From Desulfonatronum thioautotrophicum (lineage in GTDB: Bacteria > Desulfobacterota > Desulfovibrionia > Desulfovibrionales > Desulfonatronaceae), in NCBI RefSeq assembly GCF_000934745.1, contig NZ_JYNO01000014.1:62001-126000 (forward strand): a stretch of 64,000 nucleotides of DNA. The letters are read 5' to 3'. The notes under the pieces were generated by a model. The model was given only the letters and a program-made list of their open reading frames with translations. It was not told the origin of the DNA and did no database searches. The position numbers and the translations under genes were made by a program. Positions 42,636 through 50,653 of this stretch are shown here, in pieces; the stretch's first letter is position 1; every line of letters begins with the position of its first letter.

Positions 42636-43907
42636 ATGAAAAACAATACGGAAGTTGCTCCCCGGATGGTTTTTGCCGACCAGCGCGGACGCATCTTCGA
42701 TCACCCGTCGCTGGGCATGGTTTGTCGCAGCGGCTGGACGTTTCGCCAACCGGAACCCGAGGAACTGGTCCCCTTGCCCAAGGAATGTGAATTTTTCCTC
42801 CTTCCGGGGCGACGAGCCCTGGGCTGGGATGCAGATAGGGGAAAAGTGACCGCTGTGGAGCAGACAGCGGTGGCGGCGTTTGTCAGTCCCGGATTCACCC
42901 TGAACGCGGTTTGTGCCTACGAAACCGACACCGGGGCGCCGACCCTGCCGCTTTTCGCGTATGCCGCGGTTGGTTTTGCCCGGGGCCGGTTCTGGGTTTG
43001 CGCCACTCAGGTCGATACGGATCCCCGGCAACGCTTTGACAACGTTGCCCCGCAACGGATTCAAGCCGGTGCCCGGCAGTGGTTGAAATCGTTTCCCAAA
43101 AATCGGCTGGTCCGGCATCTGGCGGATTGTGCGTTGGTTTCTTCCTGTCCAGCTGCCCGCAACCTGGCTCTGGGCCGATATGAAGCTCCCCTGCCCACCT
43201 CGCGGACGTGCAATGCTCGTTGTGTCGGATGTCTCTCGCTGCAATCTCCGGACTCGGGTTTTCCTTCAACCCAGAACCGGATCCGGTTTCGCCCGACGGT
43301 TCGGGAGATTGTGGAGATTATGGATCGCCATGTGCAGCGGGAGCCGCGGCCGATTTTTTCCTTTGGGCAGGGATGTGAAGGCGAGCCGTTGACCGAGGCG
43401 GATTTGATCGCCCGGTCGGTGCAGGCCTATCGGGCTTCGGGGGGGAAGGGCACCGTGAACCTGAACACCAATGCCAGCCTGCCGGAGACGATTCCGGATT
43501 TGGCCAAGGCCGGACTGACCTCCATCCGGGTCAGCCTGAATAGCGCCCGGGATGAGATTTATGTCCGGTACCATCGCCCCCAAGGGTTCGGTTTCAAGGC
43601 GGTGCAGGAAAGTGTCCGCGCGGCCAAGCGTAGCGGGTTGTTCGTTTCCCTGAACTACCTCTTTTTCCCAGGCATCAGTGATCGGCCGGAGGATGTCGCG
43701 GCGTTGAGCGAGCTGGTCAACGCTGAAGGCGTTGATTACATTCAACTTCGCAACATGAATCTTGATCCGGAGCTTTACTTGCAACTGTATGCAGATGCAA
43801 GGGAATCCGAAGCAAGCCCTGGGACGGGTTTGCAAGGGATGATCCGGGAATTGCACCGGCACGCACCGCAACTGCGTTTTGGCTATTTCAATCCCTATTT
43901 GGGGTGA
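42636..43907 (+). CDS. Radical SAM protein with N-terminal uncharacterised domain
   Basis: The 423-residue protein has a radical SAM motif in the middle (TCNARCVGCLS, Cys-x3-Cys-x2-Cys) followed by FSFGQGCEGEPL and VNLNTNASLP, typical of the SAM-binding barrel. The first 190 residues form a separate domain with SSCPAARNLALGRYE just before the barrel. The start at 42636 has GGAGA 7 nt upstream; an in-frame ATG at 42612 is possible. No auxiliary cluster motif is obvious at the C-terminus. The substrate is unknown. It is convergent with purM and has no operon partner. Confidence 0.8.
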   Translation: MKNNTEVAPRMVFADQRGRIFDHPSLGMVCRSGWTFRQPEPEELVPLPKECEFFLLPGRRALGWDADRGKVTAVEQTAVAAFVSPGFTLNAVCAYETDTGAPTLPLFAYAAVGFARGRFWVCATQVDTDPRQRFDNVAPQRIQAGARQWLKSFPKNRLVRHLADCALVSSCPAARNLALGRYEAPLPTSRTCNARCVGCLSLQSPDSGFPSTQNRIRFRPTVREIVEIMDRHVQREPRPIFSFGQGCEGEPLTEADLIARSVQAYRASGGKGTVNLNTNASLPETIPDLAKAGLTSIRVSLNSARDEIYVRYHRPQGFGFKAVQESVRAAKRSGLFVSLNYLFFPGISDRPEDVAALSELVNAEGVDYIQLRNMNLDPELYLQLYADARESEASPGTGLQGMIRELHRHAPQLRFGYFNPYLG

Positions 43908-43943
43908 GGCCTGGGTGGGTACCGGGATGGCTCCAGGCGCGAA

Positions 43944-44996
43944 TCAAAACAAGATACGCACCTGTTCCTCCTGCTTATCCTTTTGTTCGTGGAGCTCGCC
44001 GATGAGCCACGCCTCTTGGTTCTGGGCCCTGAGTCGGGAAATGACCTCCTCGCTGTGCCGCTGGTCCACCACGAGCAGGAAGCCGATACCGACGTTGAAA
44101 ACCTGATGCATCTCTTCCCACGAGAGACCACCTGCTTGCTTGACCCAAAGGAATTCCTGCGGGACCGGCCAGGAGCCGAATTGGATCGAGGCCCACAGCT
44201 GGCGGGGAATGACCCGGGGGATGTTGTCGTAAAAGCCTCCTCCGGTGATGTGGACCATGCCTTTGATGGGCAAGTCGCGCAGCAGATTGAGCACCGGCTT
44301 GACATAGATTCGCGTGGGACTCAGCAGGGTGTCGGCCACGGTGAGCTGGGTTCCGGGAAAGGTGTCCTGGCCTTGCAGGCCGGAAGCACTCAGGATTTGG
44401 CGTACCAGGGAATAGCCGTTGGCATGGAACCCCGAGGAGGCCAGTCCGATGAGTTGATCCCCGGCGCAGCAGCCGGATCCGTCGATAATTTTGGAATCCT
44501 CGACAATGCCCACGCAAAAACCGGCCAGGTCATACTCGCCTGGGGCATAGAAATCCGGCATTTCCGCGGTTTCTCCTCCCAGGAGGGCGCAACCGGCTTC
44601 CTTGCATCCAGCCGCGATACCCGCCACGACCTGTTCGGCTTGTTCCAGGTCCAGCTTGCCCGTAGCAAGATAGTCAAGAAAAAAAAGTGGCTTAGCACCC
44701 TGGACAAGAATGTCGTTGACATTCATGGCCACGAGGTCGATACCAACAGTGTCGTGGCGCTGAAAGGCAAAGGCCAATTTCAGCTTGGTGCCCACGCCGT
44801 CCGTGGCCGCGACCAGCACGGGCTCATTGAACTGGTTCATGTCCGGTTTGAACAGGCCGCCAAAGCCGCCGATATCGGAGATGACACCCTTGGTGTGGGT
44901 GGATGCGATGGCCTTTTTGATCCGTTGGACAAGCCGGTTGCCTGTCTGGATGTCAACGCCGGCCCGGGAGTAGGCCTGAGAGCGATGAGGCATCAT
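43944..44996 (-). CDS. purM: Phosphoribosylformylglycinamidine cyclo-ligase
   Basis: The 350-residue AIR synthetase catalyses the ATP-dependent ring closure of FGAM in purine synthesis. It shows YSRAGVDI at the start, ATDGVGTKLKLA, GIDLVAMNVNDI, LLGGETAEMP and ITGGGFYDNIPR. The start is one of two adjacent ATGs (44996 or 44993), with GGAG about 11 nt upstream. A C-terminal run of Glu, Lys and Gln (ELHEQKDKQEEQ) ends the protein. It is a single gene, convergent with the radical SAM gene 36 bp away. Confidence 0.95.
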   Translation of the reverse strand: MMPHRSQAYSRAGVDIQTGNRLVQRIKKAIASTHTKGVISDIGGFGGLFKPDMNQFNEPVLVAATDGVGTKLKLAFAFQRHDTVGIDLVAMNVNDILVQGAKPLFFLDYLATGKLDLEQAEQVVAGIAAGCKEAGCALLGGETAEMPDFYAPGEYDLAGFCVGIVEDSKIIDGSGCCAGDQLIGLASSGFHANGYSLVRQILSASGLQGQDTFPGTQLTVADTLLSPTRIYVKPVLNLLRDLPIKGMVHITGGGFYDNIPRVIPRQLWASIQFGSWPVPQEFLWVKQAGGLSWEEMHQVFNVGIGFLLVVDQRHSEEVISRLRAQNQEAWLIGELHEQKDKQEEQVRILF

Positions 44997-45227
44997 GATG
45001 ACGGTTGCTCCTTCTAGGATGTGATGAGAACAAATGAATACTATATAATTGGCGAACCTAGCATTATCCAGGGAATTGTTCAAGAAAAAGCTCTCTCCGT
45101 CAGACGAGGCGTATGTTCGCATTTCTCTACCTGAAGCGGGACCGAGATTGCCGGACAGAAAGTTTGTGATAGGCGGCGCTAGGCAGAGAGCTCAAGAGGT
45201 TGTGAGCCGATGCAAAGGGAGATGCTG

Positions 45228-45695
45228 ATGTTTTGTGGATGGCTGCGGATTTTTGTGATCGGACTCGTTGTGGTGGGGGGACCCTGTTTCGGGGCCGCGC
45301 AGGGGAAATGGCTATCTGGTCATGTCGCTCACGCCGCGGGAGAGGTGTATATCGGGACGGATGATCGAACTCATGAGCACAGTGGCGAGCGTACTGGTGA
45401 GCCTACTGGGGATTCCGTAATCCGGGTTGGTCCCTCTGGTGGGACGGGGACGAGGATCTACATGGACCGGCATTTCGATCCGCATGGTGTCGGAGATAAC
45501 GGCCGCGTTGGAGACAGGGTTATCCATGTGGTTCCACCCCCAGATGAAGACAAGGATGTGGATGTGTATTTCGGGCCGGTGTTGATCACACCGGAGATCA
45601 TCTGGCCTGAGGGGGGCAAGCCAGGGTCACCTAGCCTACCTGGCTCACCTGGGCGCTTTTTCAATGACAGGGTGCGGCCCAAAGGCAGTGAGTAG
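45228..45695 (+). CDS. Secreted protein of unknown function
   Basis: The ATG at 45228 with GGGAG 6 nt upstream is preferred over 45210. It gives a signal peptide (FCGWLRIFVIGLVVVGG, cleavage near GAAQG). The mature protein of about 130 residues is low in Cys and Lys and rich in Gly, Asp, Pro and His, with imperfect short repeats (EHSGERTGEPTGDS) and a Pro-rich C-terminal part. It lacks any domain I know and looks largely unstructured. The adjacent amrS gene is 71 bp downstream. Confidence 0.6.
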   Translation: MFCGWLRIFVIGLVVVGGPCFGAAQGKWLSGHVAHAAGEVYIGTDDRTHEHSGERTGEPTGDSVIRVGPSGGTGTRIYMDRHFDPHGVGDNGRVGDRVIHVVPPPDEDKDVDVYFGPVLITPEIIWPEGGKPGSPSLPGSPGRFFNDRVRPKGSE

Positions 45696-45766
45696 GGCCG
45701 GGGGCGCGACGAACAGACGAAGAGAAGATCGGACGAGCGGGCGATGATTCCGCTGGGGAGGTCAGA

Positions 45767-46831
45767 ATGCATGCAACCTTGGAAATGCCACACGACGAGG
45801 CCCGCCTTTGGAAACCGCTACGGAGTGCAAAGGTGCACTGTCGGCTTTGCGCACACTTTTGCGTCATCGCTGAGGGCGATCGAGGGCTGTGCGGCGTGCG
45901 GATCAACCAACAGGGCAAGCTGTATACCCTGGTTCGGAACACGGTGGCCGCGCTGAATCTTGATCCGGTGGAGAAAAAGCCGCTGTATCACTTTTTCCCC
46001 GGCACCAAGACCCTTTCATTGGGAACCATGGGCTGTAATTTGTCCTGCTCCTTCTGCCAGAATGCCAGTCTCTCGGCTCCGCCGCGACAAGGCCAGGCTG
46101 TGCGGGGTGAGCGGGTTCGGGCCGAGGATGTGGTTGAACTGGCACTACGTTCCCAGGCCGCCAGCATTTCCTACACATACAACGAGCCCACGGTGTTTTT
46201 TGAACTGGTGGAAGACGTTGCCGCAAAGGCCAAGGAAAAGGGTCTGGGCAATATCGTCGTGTCCAATGGTTTTCAAAGTCGGGAATGCCTGGAATCCTGG
46301 GGACCGTTGATTTCGGCGGCAAATATCGATCTGAAAGCTTTTACCGAGCAGTTCTATAAGGATGTGTGTGGTGGTCGGCTTCAGCCGGTGCTGGATAACC
46401 TGAAGACCATCCGCGATCTGGGCTGGTGGCTGGAAGTGACCACCTTGCTGATCCCCGGCCTGAATGACGACCCTGGGGAGTTGCGGGCCATGGCTGACTT
46501 TATTTTCCGGGAACTCGGATCTCAGACCCCATGGCACATTTCCCGGTTTCACCCTGATCACACCATGCTCGACCGACCGCCGACATCGCCGCAGTCATTG
46601 AAAAAGGCTTGGGAAATCGGCAAGGAGGCTGGATTGGTCCATGTTTATGTGGGCAACATCACCGGAGTTGCTGGAGAAGGCACCGAATGTTCCGGCTGTG
46701 GGGCAACTCTTCTGCGTCGGCATGGGTTTCATGTTCAAAATGTCGGCATGGACAAAGAAGCATGCCAGGCATGCGGCGTATCTGTGGCGGGGCGGGGCAT
46801 GGACGCCCTGGCACTGGGGGAAACAGCGTGA
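45767..46831 (+). CDS. amrS: AmmeMemoRadiSam system radical SAM enzyme AmrS
   Basis: The 354-residue protein has an N-terminal zinc-ribbon-like pair (CRLCAHFC, GLCGVR), the radical SAM motif CNLSCSFCQN, YTYNEPTVF, and C-terminal Cys pairs (CSGCG, CQACG). This layout is that of AmrS, a pyruvate-formate-lyase-activase-like enzyme that normally occurs with AmmeMemo and AMMECR1 partners. These partners are not in the window. GGGGAGG lies 5 nt before the ATG. Its stop overlaps the start of the cobalamin adenosyltransferase gene. Confidence 0.9.
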   Translation: MHATLEMPHDEARLWKPLRSAKVHCRLCAHFCVIAEGDRGLCGVRINQQGKLYTLVRNTVAALNLDPVEKKPLYHFFPGTKTLSLGTMGCNLSCSFCQNASLSAPPRQGQAVRGERVRAEDVVELALRSQAASISYTYNEPTVFFELVEDVAAKAKEKGLGNIVVSNGFQSRECLESWGPLISAANIDLKAFTEQFYKDVCGGRLQPVLDNLKTIRDLGWWLEVTTLLIPGLNDDPGELRAMADFIFRELGSQTPWHISRFHPDHTMLDRPPTSPQSLKKAWEIGKEAGLVHVYVGNITGVAGEGTECSGCGATLLRRHGFHVQNVGMDKEACQACGVSVAGRGMDALALGETA

Positions 46832-47334
46832 TTGTGGTCTATACTGGAGACGGCAAGGGCAAAACTTCCGCGGCCATGGGGCAGATCCTCCGGGCCCTGG
46901 GCCACGGCCTGCGCGTGGCCTGCGCGCAGTTCATGAAACGAGATGGCGTGGCAGGGGAACAACGGTTCCTGTCAATACAACTTGGAGAGAACTTCCGTGT
47001 CGGCGGGCTGGGTTTTTTTCGCGACAACCAGGACCGGACCAGGCACCGCGAGGCGGCACTGGCGACCCTGGCCTGGGCAACGGCAAAAATCTCCGAAGGA
47101 TTGGATGTGCTGGTCATGGATGAAATCTTGTATGCCCTGGGTGCCGGCGTCGTGGAGCAAAGCGAACTCCAGGACGTGCTGAAAACGGCCCGCGAACAGG
47201 GTGCCCATGTGATTCTGACTGGGCGGGGACTTCCGGATTGGCTCGGCCAAGAGGCCGACCTGATCACGGAAATGCACACGGCCAAACATCCCTTTAACCA
47301 GGGACAGGGGGCGCTCAAGGGGATTGATTTTTGA
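46828..47334 (+). CDS. cobO: Cob(I)yrinic acid a,c-diamide adenosyltransferase (CobA/BtuR type)
   Basis: The GTG at 46828 overlaps the amrS stop (GTGA) with GGGGG 7 nt upstream, giving 168 residues. YTGDGKGKTSAAMGQ is the ATP-binding P-loop of the family, and LDVLVMDEILYAL and ILTGRGLPDWL are conserved segments. The enzyme attaches the adenosyl group to cobalt in corrinoid synthesis or salvage. Translational coupling to amrS is notable: both involve adenosyl chemistry, but no pathway link is established. Confidence 0.93.
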   Translation: MIVVYTGDGKGKTSAAMGQILRALGHGLRVACAQFMKRDGVAGEQRFLSIQLGENFRVGGLGFFRDNQDRTRHREAALATLAWATAKISEGLDVLVMDEILYALGAGVVEQSELQDVLKTAREQGAHVILTGRGLPDWLGQEADLITEMHTAKHPFNQGQGALKGIDF

Positions 47335-47472
47335 AGCGCTGCCTGCCGCGTGGCATTCTTTCTGCGATGTAAGTAATTTCAGTTGATTACAGTTCCGTTG
47401 TTCCTGAAGGGTAAAATTTGGCAAGGGGATGTGCTTGCAATCTTTTCGGGATTTGACTACTCATAAGCGGTT

Positions 47473-47549
47473 CGGGGCGTAGCGCAGTTTGGCAGCGCAC
47501 CTGCCTTGGGAGCAGGGGGTCGGACGTTCAAATCGTCTCGCCCCGACCA
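47473..47549 (+). tRNA. tRNA-Pro (anticodon TGG)
   Basis: The 77-nt gene folds with a 7-bp acceptor stem (CGGGGCG/CGCCCCG), D-arm GCGCAGTTTGGCAGCGC, anticodon arm CCTGC-CTTGGGA-GCAGG with anticodon TGG, T-arm GTTCAAATC and encoded CCA. A terminator follows. Confidence 0.96.
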
Positions 47550-47565
47550 GTATGACAACAAGAAG

Positions 47566-47605
47566 AAGGGTTGCGATGGAAAGCATTGCGACCCTTTTCC
47601 TTTTT
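47566..47605 (+). terminator. Rho-independent terminator after tRNA-Pro
   Basis: AAGGGTTGC pairs with GCGACCCTT (one G-U) and is followed by a T-rich run (TTCCTTTTTTTT). Confidence 0.8.
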
Positions 47606-47621
47606 TTTGCGGGGGGCAGGG

Positions 47622-48485
47622 ATGACAAAGCGGATTGAGCGGTTCACTTACCAGGTTTGGTGGAATCTGTTGTTGATCACCGTTGGGTCGGTGATCATCT
47701 CCGTGGCAATGAAGGGCATCGTCGTGCACCATGCCTTTGTTCCCGGCGGGGTGTTCGGTGTTGGATTGCTGATATTTTACGCTTTTCCAGTGGTTTCCGC
47801 CGGTATTCTTTACTTTTTGTTGAACATTCCCCTGTTCATTGTCTGTTGGGTCCATGTCAGTCGCCGCTTTTTTTTCTACAGCCTTTACGCCATGATCATT
47901 GCCACGGTGACCTACGAGCTGATTAACCTGGACTTTGGCATTCAAGACCAGCTCTACGCGGCCATTGCCGCTGGAGGGATCATCGGCTTTGGCGCGGGCA
48001 TGGTACTGCGTTCCCTGGGGTCCAACGGTGGGCTGGACGTGGTGGCCGTGCTTCTGAACCAGAAGTACAACATCGGCATCGGCAAAACCTATTTTTTCTT
48101 CAATTTCATCTTGTTCAGCGCCAGCCTGTTGGTCTTGGAGATTGATTTGATCATTGCCTCCCTGATCCTGGTGTTCATTACGTCCGTGGTGCTGGAATCC
48201 ACCCTGGCCCTGTTCAACCAGCGCAAGCTGGTGCTGATCATTTCCGATCGCAGCCAGGATATCGCCAGCGAGATGCTCAGCCGTCTGAAAATGGGCGCGA
48301 CGTTCATCCGTGGTCACGGAGCCTATTCCCGCAAGGACAAGGACATCATCATGGCCATCACCAACAACATCGTCTTAAAGCGCCTTGAGGAACTGGTCTT
48401 TTCCAAGGATGAGCATGCGATTTTCATCGTGGAAAATACCTTTAATGTTCTGGGATCCAGCTTTTCCAAAAGGAAAATTTATTGA
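47622..48485 (+). CDS. YitT family membrane protein (DUF161/DUF2179)
   Basis: The 287-residue protein starts at 47622 (GGCAGGG just upstream). It has five to six transmembrane helices in the first 200 residues with the typical HHAFVPGGVFGVG and LRSLGSNGGLDVVAVLL motifs. A C-terminal cytoplasmic DUF2179 domain follows (VLIISDRSQDIASEML, FIRGHGAYSRKDKDIIM). Such proteins are widespread; their transport substrate is not known. The gene converges with bioN 8 bp away. Confidence 0.9.
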   Translation: MTKRIERFTYQVWWNLLLITVGSVIISVAMKGIVVHHAFVPGGVFGVGLLIFYAFPVVSAGILYFLLNIPLFIVCWVHVSRRFFFYSLYAMIIATVTYELINLDFGIQDQLYAAIAAGGIIGFGAGMVLRSLGSNGGLDVVAVLLNQKYNIGIGKTYFFFNFILFSASLLVLEIDLIIASLILVFITSVVLESTLALFNQRKLVLIISDRSQDIASEMLSRLKMGATFIRGHGAYSRKDKDIIMAITNNIVLKRLEELVFSKDEHAIFIVENTFNVLGSSFSKRKIY

Positions 48486-48493
48486 CCCGCGAC

Positions 48494-49237
48494 CTATCCG
48501 CGGAGGGCCGTGAAGAGCAAGATCAAAGCCGGGACAATGGCCACGATCCACTCCCGGAGGCGAACGTTCCGTTCCGGTTGCCATGCTTCGTGATGATCCA
48601 GATATCTTGCGGCCACGGCCAGGGTTTGGGTCCATGTGGTCTGACTGAGCACACGGAGCAGACTTAAAGGGATCAGGCGCAGACGGGTTTGCCAAGGGCA
48701 GTCCGGCCAGCGCATGGCCAATCCTCGGTGCAATCCTCCAAGGGCAGCCAGCCCCAGGGGCAGGAAATGGATCATCAAGCTGAGAGCCATGGCGGTTTTC
48801 CAGGCCTGGGAGCGGAGTAGCGGCCGGAGATACCAGGCAAGCCCCAGCCCAAGGCGACGCGGAGAGGTGGATAGGGTCAGGGTGAAGCCCAGTCCTGCCA
48901 GCGCCGTCAATCTGATTCCCAGCTCTCCACCCGCGGCCAGTCCGGCACTCAAGTCGGCTCCGCCCCAGATATCCAACCCAACCTTGAGCCCGGACCAGGT
49001 CAAGATGAACATTGCGGCCATCCGCCATAATATACGGTTGGTTTGGGTAAACGCTCCCAGGGCACGGCAAGACAAGAAGGCAAATACCGTCGGGAAAAGC
49101 AGGACAACCAGCGGGAGCTGCCAGAGGATCAAGCCGGTGATCAGGGCGAAGGCCAGTTTGGGGCGGGCGTCCAGGGCCAGGAGGGCGCGACCGAGTCCGT
49201 TGCGCGGGTTCGGAGCAAGCAGAGGGACGAAAGCCAT
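48494..49237 (-). CDS. bioN: Biotin ECF transporter transmembrane protein (BioN/EcfT)
   Basis: The 247-residue protein has a soluble Arg-rich start (NPRNGLGRALLALDARPKLA, as in EcfT proteins), four to five hydrophobic segments and a long coupling-helix region near the middle. It is the last gene of bioY-bioM-bioN, with its start a few bases after the bioM stop. It links the ATPase to the biotin-binding S component. Sequence conservation in this family is low, so the call rests mainly on context. Confidence 0.8.
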   Translation of the reverse strand: MAFVPLLAPNPRNGLGRALLALDARPKLAFALITGLILWQLPLVVLLFPTVFAFLSCRALGAFTQTNRILWRMAAMFILTWSGLKVGLDIWGGADLSAGLAAGGELGIRLTALAGLGFTLTLSTSPRRLGLGLAWYLRPLLRSQAWKTAMALSLMIHFLPLGLAALGGLHRGLAMRWPDCPWQTRLRLIPLSLLRVLSQTTWTQTLAVAARYLDHHEAWQPERNVRLREWIVAIVPALILLFTALRG

Positions 49238-49240
49238 GTC

Positions 49241-49999
49241 TCAGTTGAGCTGGGTCGTGGTCGAAGTTGGTTCATGGCGGTCGTCCCAGGGGAGGATGCC
49301 CAATCCGGCCCTCCAGGAGCAGGGAGCGCGGACGTCCATGGATTCCAGAAGGGGAAAGACCTCCTGGGCCGGACCAAAGGCTGTTTGGCGGCCGCTACTC
49401 AGAACAAGCCAGAGATCAGCCAGATCGGCCAAGGGCTCCAGATCGTGGCAGGCGACGATCTGGGTCAGGCCGTTGTCCTGGTTGTCCTGGAGCATGGCCC
49501 GGACTTCCTGGATACCCGGATAGTCAAGCCCGGCAAAGGGTTCGTCCAGGAGCAGGATTTCGGGGCGGCGCAACAGGGCCGTGGCCAGGCAGAGTTTGCG
49601 TTTCTGGCCGTGGGACAGGGTATGAACCGGAGTTTCCGGATCAGGTAGGCGCAAGCGAGACGCCAAGTCCAGGGCTTCTGCGCGGCGTTCGGACGACAGG
49701 CCCAGACAGATGTCCTCACCGACGGTGGTGCCGATGATGGTCAGATCCGCCTCCTGAAGCACCAGGGCGGTTTTGCGGCGGACCGTCTCACTGTCGTGCA
49801 TAGCGTCCACCTGCGCGATCCGTAGCGCTCCAGTGGAGGGCGTCAGCAACCCGGCCAACAATGCAAGCAACGTGGATTTGCCCGCGCCATTGGGGCCGAC
49901 GAGGCCCAGGATTTGGCCTTTGTCCAGTCTGAAACCTATGTCGCGAAGGATGGGCGGGGACGGCGCATAGGCAAAGTGCAATGAACCGGCGCTGATCAC
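49241..49999 (-). CDS. bioM: Biotin ECF transporter ATP-binding protein (BioM/EcfA)
   Basis: The 252-residue ATPase shows Walker A GPNGAGKSTLL, signature LSHGQKRKLCLATALL, Walker B ILLLDEPFAGLD and the switch His in CHDLEPL. The start overlaps the bioY stop by 4 bp. With BioN and BioY it forms the energising module for biotin uptake. Confidence 0.88.
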   Translation of the reverse strand: MISAGSLHFAYAPSPPILRDIGFRLDKGQILGLVGPNGAGKSTLLALLAGLLTPSTGALRIAQVDAMHDSETVRRKTALVLQEADLTIIGTTVGEDICLGLSSERRAEALDLASRLRLPDPETPVHTLSHGQKRKLCLATALLRRPEILLLDEPFAGLDYPGIQEVRAMLQDNQDNGLTQIVACHDLEPLADLADLWLVLSSGRQTAFGPAQEVFPLLESMDVRAPCSWRAGLGILPWDDRHEPTSTTTQLN

Positions 50000-50541
50000 C
50001 GCGGCAGCAATCCGCGTTTATGCATGATCCGCCATGTGCCCACGGCCATGGCCAGCTTGACCAGGTCCTGAAGGATGAACGGCAGGAAGCCGATGGTCAG
50101 AGCCTTGTGCCAGCCGATATCCAGGACGCGGATCAGGTTCAGTAGCCCACAAACGTAAATGAGTCCCAGGCCGCCCAGTCCGGCCAGCAGGCCGATAGCC
50201 CAGCCGGGCTTGCGATCCTGGGTGAGCAGGCCGATGGTGCCGGCGGCCAGGATATAGCCGATCAGGTACCCTCCGGTTGGTCCGAAGAGTGCGGCCAACC
50301 CGGATTTTCCTCCGACAAATACCGGCATGCCGATGGCTCCGGCCGTGACAAAGAGCAGGGCCGCGATCATTCCATGGGGCCAGCCCAGCAGAAATCCGGC
50401 CAGCATGACGAAGAAGGGCTGCATGGAAAAGGGCACGGGCCCCAAGGGAATGGACAAAAACGAGCCCACGGCGATCAGAGAGGCCATCAAGGCGGTCCAG
50501 ACCATGGCGTGGAGCGATTGCAGGGATGTGCTGGCGGGCAT
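49996..50541 (-). CDS. bioY: Biotin transporter BioY
   Basis: The 181-residue membrane protein has six hydrophobic segments and the BioY-typical PLGPVPFSMQPFFVMLAG, VFVGGKSGLAALFGPTGGYLIGY and GFLPFILQDLVKLAMA. It is the biotin-binding S component. A TTACC-N7-GGTAA palindrome lies 47 bp upstream. It is first in bioYMN and lies 112 bp downstream of the rhodanese-thioredoxin gene. Confidence 0.93.
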   Translation of the reverse strand: MPASTSLQSLHAMVWTALMASLIAVGSFLSIPLGPVPFSMQPFFVMLAGFLLGWPHGMIAALLFVTAGAIGMPVFVGGKSGLAALFGPTGGYLIGYILAAGTIGLLTQDRKPGWAIGLLAGLGGLGLIYVCGLLNLIRVLDIGWHKALTIGFLPFILQDLVKLAMAVGTWRIMHKRGLLPR

Positions 50542-50587
50542 GGTGAGCGATTCTTCCAGGTTGAAAGTTCATCGAGAAAAGGCTGTG

Positions 50588-50604
50588 TTACCGCTCTATG
50601 GTAA
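50588..50604. promoter_or_regulatory. Palindrome upstream of bioY
   Basis: TTACC-GCTCTAT-GGTAA forms a 5-7-5 inverted repeat 47 bp before the bioY start. It could be an operator, for example for a biotin repressor, but does not match a consensus I can state. Confidence 0.25.
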
Positions 50605-50653
50605 GAGACCTCTCAGGATCGCACAAGCCCCAGGTGTTTCCCTTGACGTTTCC

